From Chloroflexota bacterium (GTDB taxonomy: Bacteria > Chloroflexota > Anaerolineae > B4-G1 > SLSP01), in contig JAKQHY010000184.1 of the NCBI GenBank assembly GCA_029555965.1, positions 1-42,116 of the forward strand: DNA of 42,116 nt. Reading direction: 5' to 3'. Positions 24,601 through 34,100 of this stretch are shown piece after piece. The notes beneath the pieces were generated by a model. The model was not told the origin of the DNA. It made no database searches and saw only the letters and a program-made list of their open reading frames with translations. Numbering within the stretch: position 1 is the stretch's first letter; each line of letters begins with the position of its first letter. The position numbers and the translations under genes are program-made.

Positions 24601-26624
24601 TCCAACCACTCGAAAAGTTGTCGGCGTTTGTTTAAATTGTCTTCATCATAGTTGTTCATCTGGGTGCTAGGGCTGCTCTCCAAACTACGATACCAGTTTC
24701 CAAAAGGGTCTCTGCCATCAATTCGCAAAGGAAGTGGATCGTCCCAATGTTCATTGGCAATGGTCGAGGTGGACAATGCAATGGCATTCCCCTGGAGCAA
24801 CTCGAGCTGTACATAGATAACTTCACCCGGATCAACGAGAAACGGCTCGGATAGAGATATTGTTGTTGCGATATTGCCTTGGGCGGGCGCTGTAAATACA
24901 GCCGTACTACCTGCCACAGTTTGAACTCCCGTTGGATCGGCCGTGAGGCGCATAAGGATCTGGCGCTCGCCGCCAACGCCCCGCCCGGACACCTTATTGA
25001 GCGTGATACCAGTGATGGCTACACCATCTTCCATCGTAGACCACAGGTGCAAGGGACTCCCCATATCCAGGTCGGTGGAAATCTTTAGGGGCAATGGAAT
25101 GTCTTCCCCGGCGGCAGTATGTAGGGTGGCTGCGGTGGGAATATTTTCAAACATCCAGCGGGATGCCTCAATGCGCGTCACCGGTTGAGCGTAAATCTGC
25201 AAAAAGGCGATGGCCCATAGCGCCGTCCCCAGCAGCACTCCGGACGGCGCGAGCAACGCCAGTGGACGCAGAAACCGGCATCGCACCCACGACCAGCGAG
25301 AGGGGCCCTCCGGCCTGGGCATGGCCCAGGCGAAACCTCGGAGCAGTATCCAGGCCGCAAACAGCGTGAAAACCGGGTAAACCGGCAGCAGATAACGCAT
25401 AGACTTTACCCATTGCGTGCCCTGATAGAAGAAGAACACGGTTCCCCAGGCCCACACCAGCAAATGGACCCACTGTTGCCGCCGGAGGATCTGCCAGCCC
25501 ATTACGCCCCACCCTATCCAGGCAGCTATGCCGAGAGGCAGACCCATTCCCCACATTACCATATTAGAACCGGGAAAAAGGACCGGGGTGCGGGCCGTCC
25601 ACTGGTGTCCAAAGGGCACATCTCGCAGCCCCCCCATCAATTCCTGGATACCTTTCATGGTATCGAGCCAGTCGGGATTGAGTTTCACATCCAAGAAGCC
25701 CGGCCCGGTAAAGGCATAGGGTTGCCCCACGCGGAAAGCCAATGCGGCCAGCCCTCCGGCAATGACCGCACAGGCAAAGTTCCATGGAATAAAGGTGAAA
25801 CGATAACGCGACGTACCCCAAGGCGTCGCCTCCCGATAGAGGAAAGTTGCCAGGGCTACCATGCCGGCTAACGGCCACACACTGATCTTGGATGCAACCG
25901 CAAGTCCGGTCGTTAAACCGGCCGGGATCAACCACCATGGCGCGCGGGACTGAACCGCCTGTGCTGCAAAGTACAACGTCCACACCACAAACACGGCGGC
26001 GAAACTATCCACGACAAAAAAGTGGGCATGCTGGATCGGCAGCACCGCGAACGCATACAGCGCCGCCGCCAGCAGTGCGATCCGGTCGTGATAAAGCGCG
26101 CGCGCCAACAAGGTCAGCCCTATGAGGGTCAACAGATCGGCCAACGTTGAGAGAATACGCCCCACCAAGTGAACCCCCCCATATCCGGTGTATAACCCCG
26201 GGCTACAAGGGGCCGCCGTATTCAAGAACACACGCCGGGCAAGTTGCGCCCCGCCATCAGGGGACTCCATCGCGTCAGCATTGTCGGTCTGCGGCCAGGA
26301 GGACACAGTACACGCACGATCCATCCACCCCCCCACTGCGCGTGTGGCGAACAGCGGCAAGGTGCCGTAAACATAACCGGCGAACTGTTCATAATTGGTG
26401 GGGTTCAAAGGGGATTGGGTCGTATCCCAATAATCGGACGGTTTATCGGGAAAGTGAATGGCGCTGGCGACCATCGTAAGGTAGCGCTCATCCGGGTGCA
26501 AGTGCGCGCCACGATCCCAATCAAGATTATAAAATCGCACCAGGGCGGCTGCCGCCAGAATTAAAACTAGCCAAAAAAGGAATTGCCAAAAATTCAGTTT
26601 TTCGTAGTTAGTCTCATTGTCCAT
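21654..26624 (-). CDS. Giant membrane protein: GT39-like domain fused to DUF2298 (YYYxG)
   Basis: The 1656-residue protein has about 25-30 hydrophobic segments in two halves. The N-terminal half (about 1-860) looks like a family 39/GT-C glycosyltransferase. It has an early acidic loop DRGAHLHPDERYLTMVASAI (near 38-57), several membrane helices, and a long extracytoplasmic beta-rich part (about 480-790). The C-terminal half (about 880-1650) matches the Chlor_Arch_YYY (DUF2298) family with its hallmark NYYYFG near 1004 and LYGDLHAHMLALPL near 1155. I chose the ATG at 26624; a TTG two codons upstream is possible. The family's reaction is unknown. The fusion suggests that the two halves act on one lipid-linked or surface glycan. 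Its 3' end is 27 bases from the convergent methyltransferase gene. Confidence 0.9.
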   Translation of the reverse strand: MDNETNYEKLNFWQFLFWLVLILAAAALVRFYNLDWDRGAHLHPDERYLTMVASAIHFPDKPSDYWDTTQSPLNPTNYEQFAGYVYGTLPLFATRAVGGWMDRACTVSSWPQTDNADAMESPDGGAQLARRVFLNTAAPCSPGLYTGYGGVHLVGRILSTLADLLTLIGLTLLARALYHDRIALLAAALYAFAVLPIQHAHFFVVDSFAAVFVVWTLYFAAQAVQSRAPWWLIPAGLTTGLAVASKISVWPLAGMVALATFLYREATPWGTSRYRFTFIPWNFACAVIAGGLAALAFRVGQPYAFTGPGFLDVKLNPDWLDTMKGIQELMGGLRDVPFGHQWTARTPVLFPGSNMVMWGMGLPLGIAAWIGWGVMGWQILRRQQWVHLLVWAWGTVFFFYQGTQWVKSMRYLLPVYPVFTLFAAWILLRGFAWAMPRPEGPSRWSWVRCRFLRPLALLAPSGVLLGTALWAIAFLQIYAQPVTRIEASRWMFENIPTAATLHTAAGEDIPLPLKISTDLDMGSPLHLWSTMEDGVAITGITLNKVSGRGVGGERQILMRLTADPTGVQTVAGSTAVFTAPAQGNIATTISLSEPFLVDPGEVIYVQLELLQGNAIALSTSTIANEHWDDPLPLRIDGRDPFGNWYRSLESSPSTQMNNYDEDNLNKRRQLFEWLDETDYIVLSSNRLYASIPRLPLRYPFTTAYYDALFDGRLGFELYAEFVSFPALGPCQFPDQELVFDLMEPRYTNRHPCSVPYPTAEEAFSVYDHPTVLIFAKTEAYSRALAEAVLPASLLDNVQWMTPLEATRSKGQTPSLLMDEETQAEQQSGGTWADLFNRNALYNRFPFLAALLWWLLLTWLGAMAFPWLYLALPQVYCRGYGLARTVGLLLWTYSAWILASLRVLPYTRALLWGLLLAWSGLTVLLVRPRWAELKTFFRDHWRELALMEIVAGVLYLVWLYVRSLNPDLWHPIMGGEKPMDFAYLNAVIKSTWFPPYDPWFSGGVMNYYYFGFVMVASLIKALGIIPSIAYNLAVPAFYALTGVGAYTLAASLAGEVGTRRKRYAGLLGVALVLALGNLGEFRLIFKGLADLGGVQFESLIPGYPETVSALVGFWKVVVQGQALPFRPEWWYWNASRVVPSDQVINEFPAFTFLYGDLHAHMLALPLTQTALAVALQWGLQPPIPFRLSRKWLTRWAAGPLVTFSLAALVAGSLRATNTWDYPTYLGLMALCYWLGFLQIRPSSESEPAEFPFYALAAPLFLFLMAELLFRPFTQNYAAAYTSFEMWRGSRTQLGLYLIMHGQFIFPLGLLALLQGYEVWQTMAKARDKTEVNAAAIVILVVEVALFLIFHLLKVQIMWLAVPLGIAAAIFVFAPESSPQTRILWLGVGTALFLCLGVEVVVLKGDIGRMNTVFKFYLQVWMLLGVCAAVAVERILHQTLAVETPSGGENRRFVSFARDAIFGCLVILLALTAMYPIVAIPARAKDRWQPEAPHTLDGAAFMPYAVQHEHGGEIPLDVEARVIRWFQDNVEGSPVIVEGQAEREYLWGSRVSIHTGLPGVAAWRWHQVQQRMTMPNYTVESRQNDIRDFYNTMSPEIALKFLEKYGVSYVVLTSYERAYMLPEGEVKFTEMVARGWLAVVYEEPGAKIYQVLGSLPNE

Positions 26625-26662
26625 AATCAAAACTCGAATTTACAATGAATAGATCAAATGCG

Positions 26663-26676
26663 CTTCGCATAGTCAT
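26663..26676 (+). repeat. Diverged copy of the dispersed repeat
   Basis: CTTCGCATAGTCAT matches the 19-base repeat core with one change. It forms an imperfect inverted pair with 26724-26737 in the same gap, with a spacer of about 47 bases. Confidence 0.5.
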
Positions 26677-26719
26677 TTTTTATTTTTAAGCACACATCCA
26701 AAAAGGTAGGGCGTAAGGC

Positions 26720-26738
26720 GTTTATGACTACGCGAAGT
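26720..26738 (-). repeat. 19-bp dispersed repeat, copy 2
   Basis: This is the exact reverse complement of 13511-13529. On the minus strand it begins three bases after the stop codon of the GH57-type gene, so both exact copies have the same position and orientation relative to the gene before them. Confidence 0.7.
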
Positions 26739-26740
26739 GT

Positions 26741-28186
26741 CTAGTCCGCAGAGGCAGGATTAGGACGGCTCGCAGTCATTACATTTCCCAACGAGCTTTC
26801 ACCAAAATGCGCCCGCGCCAGCAGCTCGTCCATGATTTGCGCGCCGGTGCGCCCGGTGGCGGCACTTCTGGCAATGTTGAGGTCGCGCCGAAATGTAGGG
26901 GTGAGGTCGTCGCCGGTCGCATAGAGAGTCAAGGCCAGCGCGCGCACTGCGTTAGCAATGGCGTAATGGGCTTCAATTCGCTCCAAATCCTCAAAGAAAA
27001 ACGCGCAACTGGCAAACATGCGCTGCCGATATACCTGCGCCTCTAACAGATGTAAAACTTGTTGTTGCCCCATCGTTGAAAGTTCGTCCAAGCAATGGCC
27101 TGCCAAAAAAGTTTGAGGATCAACCGTACCCAACAACACCGCGATGTAATCATCCCGCAAGGACCAGGGGGCCAAACCTCGCCGTTGCACCACACTCGCG
27201 TAGACATCATCCAATTCATGCGCGACATTGTCCAGGGTGCGTCGCAGTGCGCCCTTCCAATAACCAGGGCCTGGCGTGCAATCACAACCGGTCGCCCAGC
27301 GCCCCAAGCTGTGCGCACAGCTCCATGCTGAATTTTCAACAATCTCCAGTTCCCCCACCGGCGGGTGTTGGTGCAAGTAACGATTCAAGGTGGTGATTTC
27401 GTAGGCGTCAGTATGCGTGGGCGTGGTGATTTCCTTCAGAACCTCTATCCCGGACGGGTGATGATGCCCAAACGTCTCCCCATCGGTGGCGATGAGCGTC
27501 AAACTGCCGCCTGCCCGCCCACGCATAACATCGTTCATCCAGGTGCGACTGGAGGCCGGCGATGGCATATTGAATGAAAGGTAATCCGACAGGCTCCGCT
27601 CGCGCACAAAAACTGTAATAAACCGGTTCTTAGACAACCGCACCTTGTAAGGCCCGGCCCCGTGCGAAAGGTCGCCACGCACCTGTTCTTCCGAAAGGAT
27701 GACAAACCAGAAGCCAGCTTCGACTACCACCTCCAGCGTCTCGTAATCCACCGCCATTTCGGGCAACCAGATGCCCTCCGGACGCTGACCGAAACGATGC
27801 TCATAACTGGCGAGACCCCACCGGATCTGACAGCGCTTGTCGCGCCGGCGGGCCAGCGGCAAAATAGTGTGATGGACTGACTGCGCCAGGCCGTTGCCCA
27901 GGCCAGAGTACTGCTGTTGCAGTCGCACCGAGGCGACGATGCGGCGGTAAGTATCGTAGGCGTGAAGTTCCATCCACCGCGCCAACGTTCCCCCCAGGTT
28001 GAAGCTGATACGACCAAAGTTCCCGGCCTGAGCATTGGGTTCATAACACTCAGCCGTGATACGCGCATTCCAGTTAAGGTAAGGCTCGGCCAGTGGTTCC
28101 ACACGGTACTGGCCGGTAAAGGGATCCTCCCGCGGCGGCTGATAAAAGTGACCGTGAATACACAACAATGGTTTTTCCGGTTTCAT
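26741..28186 (-). CDS. GH57-type glycoside hydrolase (DUF3536-like)
   Basis: The 481-residue protein opens MKPEKPLLCIHGHFYQPPRE, the hallmark of family 57 proteins of the DUF3536 group. The putative nucleophile Glu is in GIWLPEMAVD (near 140) and the acid/base Asp in ATDGETFGHHH (near 233). Both conserved residues are present, so an active alpha-glucan-acting enzyme (amylase or branching type) is plausible. As I recall, DUF3536 proteins are often longer, about 800 residues, so this may be a short form. I chose the ATG at 28186; a TTG seven codons upstream falls next to a hairpin. The GlgA-like gene lies upstream on the same strand, which supports a role in glycogen or related glucan metabolism. 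Confidence 0.85.
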   Translation of the reverse strand: MKPEKPLLCIHGHFYQPPREDPFTGQYRVEPLAEPYLNWNARITAECYEPNAQAGNFGRISFNLGGTLARWMELHAYDTYRRIVASVRLQQQYSGLGNGLAQSVHHTILPLARRRDKRCQIRWGLASYEHRFGQRPEGIWLPEMAVDYETLEVVVEAGFWFVILSEEQVRGDLSHGAGPYKVRLSKNRFITVFVRERSLSDYLSFNMPSPASSRTWMNDVMRGRAGGSLTLIATDGETFGHHHPSGIEVLKEITTPTHTDAYEITTLNRYLHQHPPVGELEIVENSAWSCAHSLGRWATGCDCTPGPGYWKGALRRTLDNVAHELDDVYASVVQRRGLAPWSLRDDYIAVLLGTVDPQTFLAGHCLDELSTMGQQQVLHLLEAQVYRQRMFASCAFFFEDLERIEAHYAIANAVRALALTLYATGDDLTPTFRRDLNIARSAATGRTGAQIMDELLARAHFGESSLGNVMTASRPNPASAD

Positions 28187-28210
28187 GGCTCTATGCACCT
28201 TTTGCAATAT

Positions 28211-28232
28211 AAAAGCGCAGCCGGAGCTGCGC
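28211..28232 (-). terminator. Intrinsic terminator or attenuator after the GlgA-like gene
   Basis: On the minus strand a perfect seven-pair hairpin (GCGCAGC/GCTGCGC, four-base loop) is followed by TTTT. It lies about 90 bases after the GlgA-like stop and only 25 bases before the GH57 start, so read-through may set GH57 expression. Confidence 0.7.
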
Positions 28233-28319
28233 CTTATCAGTTAGAACGGATCCGTTATTGCGTGGTCGAAATTGTGTGATAAGGGAGGGCGTAGCGATCA
28301 TGATGGCAACAACCGTTTT

Positions 28320-29774
28320 TCACGACGCCCCATGTAAGGCCGCCGCGCGGCGATAAACGTCGAGATAAGCCTGGGCCGAGGCGGACCACGAGAAATCACG
28401 TTCCATCGCGCGTCGCTGCAACACATTCCAACGCGCCTTATCCGCATAAGCGGCCAACCCGCGTCGCAGCGCGGTCACAAGGGCATCCTCGCCACATTCC
28501 TGGAAAGCAAACCCGGTTGCCTGTTGTGGTTTAGCGTCGGCATCTACCACGGTATCGGCAATGGCGCCTGGCGCACGCACTACCGGCACGGCGCCGTAAC
28601 GCATCGCAGTCATCAGGCTGATGTTGTTAGGCTCAAAATAGCCGGTTGAGACAAACATGTCCAGGCTGCTGTAAAGGCGGCGCTCGACCCGATCGTCAAA
28701 CCTAGCCAGTCCACGCACGTTGCCAGGGAAACGGCCTTGCAAGTCCCGAAAAACCTCCTCGCGTAGGCCATCATGAATCCCCAACAACACAACCTGCACA
28801 TTCTCCTGCTGAACCAGGAATTCTACGGCGGAGGCGGTCATTTCCCATTCCCGTTCATTATCAAGCTGCACGACCAATCCTAACAGGGGTACGTCCGCCT
28901 CAATGGGCAGACGCAGTTCGCGTTGGAAAGCAGCTTTGTTCACCGCGCGCATTTTAAGGGAATCCACATTATAGGTCTGCACCAAGACAGCATCCCGCGC
29001 GGGATCCCAACGGTCGTAATCAATACCTCCCAAAATACCAAATAACCGGTCGTGACGTTGTTGGAAAAGCGGCTGCAAGGTTGGCTCCAATTCGCCGCGC
29101 AGCAACGTCTGCGCATAGGTCGCGCTGACGGTACTGACGACGTCAGCGTGGGCCAGGCCCTGCGCCAGCCAGTTGACCTGACCTGGAAGCTCGACACTCA
29201 AATGCGGTAACTTGGGCATGTTGCCAAACGACAAAATCAGACGGCCACACACACCTTGATAGGTCGCATTGTGAATGGTGAATACTGTGGCAATGTCGTT
29301 GTAAAAATCATCGGTACGCCCATAAACATCCAACCACGCCGCTACCGGCGCCACGTGCCAATCGTTTGCATGAATGACGTCTGGTCGCCAATCGAGCACG
29401 GGTAAGGCGGCAATCGCGGCGCGAGAAAAAAACACAAATCTTTGAGGGTCATCGTTAAAACCATAGACTTTCTCGCGGTTGGAGAAATACTGATCGCTCC
29501 AGATGAAGTAAACAGGGACATCGTCAGTGGTCGCTTGCAGCAAATGCACCGGCTCCTGGTCTGCACCAACCGGCACCGGAATAGTCCCGCCCACTTTGTG
29601 CAACTCATAATCCTCCCCGCGCATACTGCCATAACGGGGGATCATCACACGGGCATCCACACCGGCTTTGCGCAAGGCAGCCGGTAGTGCGGCAACAAAA
29701 TCGGCCAACCCACCGACCTTATTGAAGGGTGCTGCCTCAACGGCCAAAAAGAGAACTTTCATTTGCTCATCCAT
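28320..29774 (-). CDS. glgA: Glycogen/starch synthase-like GT5 protein, divergent active site
   Basis: The 484-residue protein aligns over its length with bacterial glycogen synthase GlgA (ADP-glucose:alpha-1,4-glucan transferase). It has the N-terminal KVGGLADF (Lys 19), HANDWHVAPVAAW, FTIHNATYQG, GGIDYDRWDPA and the C-terminal AMRYGAVPVVRAPGAIADTV. Two normally invariant regions differ. The SRLTxQKG segment that supplies Arg and Lys for ADP-glucose phosphate binding reads VVQLDNEREWE (near 302-312, Arg to Gln and Lys to Arg). EPCGL reads EPNNI (near 377, Glu kept). It may prefer another donor or be regulatory. GAGG precedes the ATG by nine bases. A promoter with TTGCCG and TATAAT (29824-29819) lies upstream. 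Confidence 0.85.
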   Translation of the reverse strand: MDEQMKVLFLAVEAAPFNKVGGLADFVAALPAALRKAGVDARVMIPRYGSMRGEDYELHKVGGTIPVPVGADQEPVHLLQATTDDVPVYFIWSDQYFSNREKVYGFNDDPQRFVFFSRAAIAALPVLDWRPDVIHANDWHVAPVAAWLDVYGRTDDFYNDIATVFTIHNATYQGVCGRLILSFGNMPKLPHLSVELPGQVNWLAQGLAHADVVSTVSATYAQTLLRGELEPTLQPLFQQRHDRLFGILGGIDYDRWDPARDAVLVQTYNVDSLKMRAVNKAAFQRELRLPIEADVPLLGLVVQLDNEREWEMTASAVEFLVQQENVQVVLLGIHDGLREEVFRDLQGRFPGNVRGLARFDDRVERRLYSSLDMFVSTGYFEPNNISLMTAMRYGAVPVVRAPGAIADTVVDADAKPQQATGFAFQECGEDALVTALRRGLAAYADKARWNVLQRRAMERDFSWSASAQAYLDVYRRAAALHGAS

Positions 29775-29818
29775 AGGGTGTGCCTCACTTTACGGGATAC
29801 TTCAAACAGGCGTTATTC

Positions 29819-29846
29819 ATTATAACGAACTTCACAGATACGGCAA
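29819..29846 (-). promoter_or_regulatory. Promoter of the GlgA-like gene
   Basis: On the minus strand TTGCCG (29846-29841) and TATAAT (29824-29819) are 16 bases apart. Transcription would start near 29812, 38 bases before the ATG. Confidence 0.6.
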
Positions 29847-29894
29847 TCGCTAAACTATACAAGTCCTGGCACTTTTAAAGCAAACGCAACAGCA

Positions 29895-29900
29895 TATAAT
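29895..29900 (+). promoter_or_regulatory. -10 box of the histidine kinase operon
   Basis: A perfect TATAAT lies 51 bases before the ATG. The upstream TTTTAA 16 bases away is a weak -35 candidate. Confidence 0.45.
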
Positions 29901-29950
29901 TGGGGAAAGAGTCGAAAAACTATCAGATAAAACCCTCAGGAGGCTTTTTC

Positions 29951-31135
29951 ATGGCACAACTTATCATACCCGAAGATATTCAGGAGATTATGAAAACTTA
30001 TGGTACCGAAATTATCCTCAAAGAAGGGGATGTTCTCTTCCAACAGGATACCCTCAGCGACGCCGTTTACCTGGTGGTCAGCGGCAAACTGAACGTTTTA
30101 AATGAAAATACCTCCGGCGGCGCCACGGTTTTGCTCAATCACATTTTGCCGGGGCAGATCGCCGGGGAAATTGGGACGATCACCGGTTGGCCGCGCAGCG
30201 CAACCCTGCGAGCCGAACGACTCACCACTTTAGTCAAACTGACTGCCCCTCAATTCACGGAGGTGCTTCGCAAGGCACCGCAACTGGCAAAACTGGCAAT
30301 GGGGTCCGCAGGCAGCTATCTGATCTCGGCGGACACAGAACGGGTGAATCTGGGGCGCATTTATCAACACCTGCGCCTGCAAGTCAGCACGTTGGATAAA
30401 GAACGCGAACAACTTCAGGAAATGTTGCGCCTGCGAGAGGATATGGAGACCTTGCTCGTTCATGACCTGCGCAACCCCCTGAACATTCTCCAAACCGGCG
30501 TCACCTTGCTGCGCCCCCTGGTTAGCGAAGCCGCCGATCATCAAACCGCCGACACCATCCTGGAATTAATGACCGCCGCCATTAGTCGGATGCAATACCT
30601 GACTGAAACATTGCTGGACATTTCCAAAATGGAAGCAGGACAATCCAGCCTGGATATCAGCGAATTCAATTTGATCGCGCTGCTGTCAAACCTCTATAAC
30701 GAACAACTCTCACAATTTCAGGAAAAAGCCATCGCCTTTGAACTCGCCGTGCCTCTGGAGATCAACATTGCAGGCGACCGCGAGATACTCTACCGAGTCG
30801 TCACAAACCTGGTAGACAACGCCCTCAAGTTCACGCCCAAAGGCGGGCGCGTCACACTGGCGGCCAGCGACGCCGACCCTGATTGGGCCACCGTCAGTGT
30901 CAGCGACACCGGGCCGGGCATCCCCCTCAAAGAACGTGAGCGCATCTTCGAAAAGTTCACCCAGATCAAAAATCCTAACCTTCCCCCCGGACGCCGAGGC
31001 ACAGGCCTGGGGTTGACCTTCTGCCGCATGGCGATGGAAGCGCATGGCGGAACCATCCATGTCGAAGACGGACCAGAAGGGCGCGGCATCGCCTTCCACG
31101 TGCGCATCCCACGCAGAGTTGTTGCCGAGGAATAA
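29951..31135 (+). CDS. Cyclic-nucleotide-binding-domain histidine kinase
   Basis: The 394-residue soluble protein starts with a CRP-type cyclic-nucleotide-binding fold (about 5-125: LKEGDVLFQQDTLSDAVYLV, GEIGTITGWPRSATLRA, which has the Glu and Arg of the phosphate-binding cassette). A short coiled coil follows (140-165). The kinase core has an H-box LLVHDLRNPLNIL (His 171), N-box NLVDNALKF, G1 VSDTGPGIP and G2 RRGTGLGLTFCRMAMEAHGG. No membrane segment is seen, so it should sense a cytoplasmic ligand, possibly a cyclic nucleotide. No response regulator lies nearby. I chose the ATG at 29951 because AGGAGG stands seven bases upstream. The large secreted protein gene begins two bases after its stop, implying a shared transcript. 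Confidence 0.92.
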   Translation: MAQLIIPEDIQEIMKTYGTEIILKEGDVLFQQDTLSDAVYLVVSGKLNVLNENTSGGATVLLNHILPGQIAGEIGTITGWPRSATLRAERLTTLVKLTAPQFTEVLRKAPQLAKLAMGSAGSYLISADTERVNLGRIYQHLRLQVSTLDKEREQLQEMLRLREDMETLLVHDLRNPLNILQTGVTLLRPLVSEAADHQTADTILELMTAAISRMQYLTETLLDISKMEAGQSSLDISEFNLIALLSNLYNEQLSQFQEKAIAFELAVPLEINIAGDREILYRVVTNLVDNALKFTPKGGRVTLAASDADPDWATVSVSDTGPGIPLKERERIFEKFTQIKNPNLPPGRRGTGLGLTFCRMAMEAHGGTIHVEDGPEGRGIAFHVRIPRRVVAEE

Positions 31136-31137
31136 CC

Positions 31138-34100
31138 ATGAATAGCCGCTGGCATCGCCTATGGTTTGTGCTTGTCGGTTGTCTGGGGCTGCTGTCCCTG
31201 GCCTGGCTCCCGGCAACCCTCAAGGCCGATTCCGGCCTGGCGCAACCGGTTGCCCCCATTACACTGCGGGACGTGGTCATCAATGAGATCGCCTGGGCCG
31301 GCACCGCCGCCAGCACGGCCGATGAATGGATTGAGCTATACAACAATACACCCTACAGCATCCCCTTGACCGGTTGGCGCCTGACCGACAACGACAATCT
31401 GGACATCTCCTTGAACGGCTTTATCGCCCCCTACGCGCACTATCTCATCGAGCGCACCGACGACAACACGGTGCTGAGTGTCACCGCCGATTTAGTTTAT
31501 GGCTTCGGCAGCGGGTTGAACAACACCGGACAAACCCTGACGCTGACCCATGGCGACGGCAGCGTGATAGACCTGGTCAACCCCGACGGCGGCGTCTGGC
31601 CCGCAGGGGCGAACACTCCCAGGGTCACAATGGAGCGCATTGACCCCACCGCCCCCGGCGACGACGCGAACTGGGCCGACAACAACGGCGTGCTTACCCA
31701 CGGGTGGGACGCTGACGGCAATCCCCTGCGCGGCACAGCCAGAACCCACAATTCCGTCTACTATCCGCAGCCCTGGAGCGACCTGCACGTTAGCCAACTA
31801 GGCCCAAACCGTGTCAACGCCGGGGAATTCGTCACCTACACCCTGCTGATACAAAACCTCGGCGTCTATACCGCCACCGGCGTCCGGCTGACCGACACGC
31901 TGGCCTATTTCCCCGTTCCGACCATCTCTTTGCTGCTCCGACAGGAAGATACGGAGGTTTGGGACATTGACGCGCTTCCACCGGCGGCCCAACAGCGATT
32001 CACCTTCACCAGGAACCTCCCTCTCACAGCGACCGGCGCGCTCGTCAACAGCGTCGAGGCCACCACGGCCGCCACCGAAACGCAGTTCAGCAACAACACC
32101 GCCGTTTGGACGACGACCATCGTCCCCTTGAGCGCCGACCTGACGCTCACTAAAACCGGGCCGCTCACGGCAACCTGGGGGGACGCCATCAGCTACACTC
32201 TGACGCTGCACAACCACGGACGAGTTCCGGCGCAACAGTGCATCCTCACCGACACCCTACCGGAGGGCGTCGCCTATCTGGGCCAGGAAATACCACTGCC
32301 CGGCGCCAGCTTCACCGTCACCGGACAGACATTAGTGTGGATAATAGCCGAAATCGGCAATGGAGTGCAACACCGCATCACCGTTGGCGCGCAGGTGCAG
32401 GAGACCGCCGCCGTCGGCGGGCTGATCAACACCGCCGCCATCGCCTGCGCCAGCGCCGACGCCAGCCCGGACGACAATCACGCCGTCTGGCCGACAGAAC
32501 TGGTGGATCTCCGCCGGCCCCAGGTGCTCATTTCCGGCGTACTATACCAGGGATACCAGAGCGGGCAGCCCGACGACGCCCTGCGCCTGACGAACATGAG
32601 TCCATTCCCCGCCACGCTCGAAACCTGGGATCTATGTAAAGATAACAATGGCGCTTTACTATGTAAACCTCTCCCGGACATCGCCATACCGGCCTTGAGT
32701 GACGTATGGATTACAGGCAATGCCGCAGCCTTCGCCAGCTCTTTCGGATTCCCGCCCAACTATGAAATGGCATCCTGGTTGGCTCTTACCGACAACGACG
32801 AGCTGTTGTTGCGCGATGCAGAGGGCGCGACGGCAGATGCCCTCGTGTATAACGACGGCATGACGCCCTTCCCCGGCTGGAGCGGCCCCGGATTGCGTTA
32901 CTATGCCACGCCCAAAGGGCAACGCGGCCAAATCCTGGCGCGCATCCCGAATGAAGTGACCGGGTTGCCCATCGCCGACACAGACACCGCCGCCGACTGG
33001 CTACAGTACACCGGCGCGCTCACAGCGGGAAAACAGGTTCTCTACCCCGGCTGGGACTTCAACCCGCTCTTCTGGCCGCTCCAAGTCACCGAACCGGCTA
33101 CCGTAGTCGTCGGCATCGCGCCAGACAGCGCCTTTGACGTGATCTCCCAAACCATCATGCAGGCCCGCGAGGCCATTTCCATCGAAATCTACGCCCTGCG
33201 CCACCCCGCCCTCATTGACGCGCTGGTGCAGAAGGCTCAGGCCGGGGTGCAAGTGACGCTCCTGCTGGAAGGGGATATTTTTGGCATCGGCAGCAACTCC
33301 CCTGAATGGCAGACCGAACTTTACGCCTGCCAACAACTGGAAGCCACCAGAAACGGCGCGTGTTGGTTTATGATCCACGACACGTCGAACAACATCTACA
33401 ACCGTTATAACTTCATTCATGCCAAACTGGTGATTGTGGATCGGAGTTGGGTCGTCGTCGGCTCGCAGAACTTCACTGCCAGTGGTCTACCTGCCGACGA
33501 CAAGGCCAATGGGACCCTCGGTTCGCGGGGCGCGGTGATCGCCACGACCGCGCCCGCCGTCATCGCGCGCGCAGCGGACATCTTCGCCTATGACTGCGAT
33601 CCGGCTCATCACAATGACCTGTTGCGCTGGAACAGCGATCCCGCCTACGCGGACAAGTATGGCCCGCCGCTCCTGCCGCCCGACCTGAGCATCCATGACG
33701 GCGTCAGCTACACCGTCCGCTTCCCCGCTCCGCTGGTGGTCAGCGGCGAGTTCGACTTTGAACTGTTCACCGCGCCGGACGCCGCCTTGCGTCAATCGGA
33801 TGCTTTGCTGGGGCTGGTCAACCACGCGGGGCCTGGCGATACCGTCCTGGTGCAGCAAGCCTACGAATACACGGACTGGGGCGCCGACCCGGAAACCGCT
33901 CCCAACCTGCGCTTGCGGGCGTACCTGGAGGCCGCACGGCGCGGCGCACAAGTGCGCATCTTCGTCAACGGCAAGAGTTTTATCGAAGGGTATGATGGCC
34001 CGCCGGAGGATAACCAGGCCACGGTGAATTATGTCAACCAGATCGCGACAACGGAGCAGCTCAACCTCAAAGCTGTGTTGGGCAATCCCACCGAGGACGG

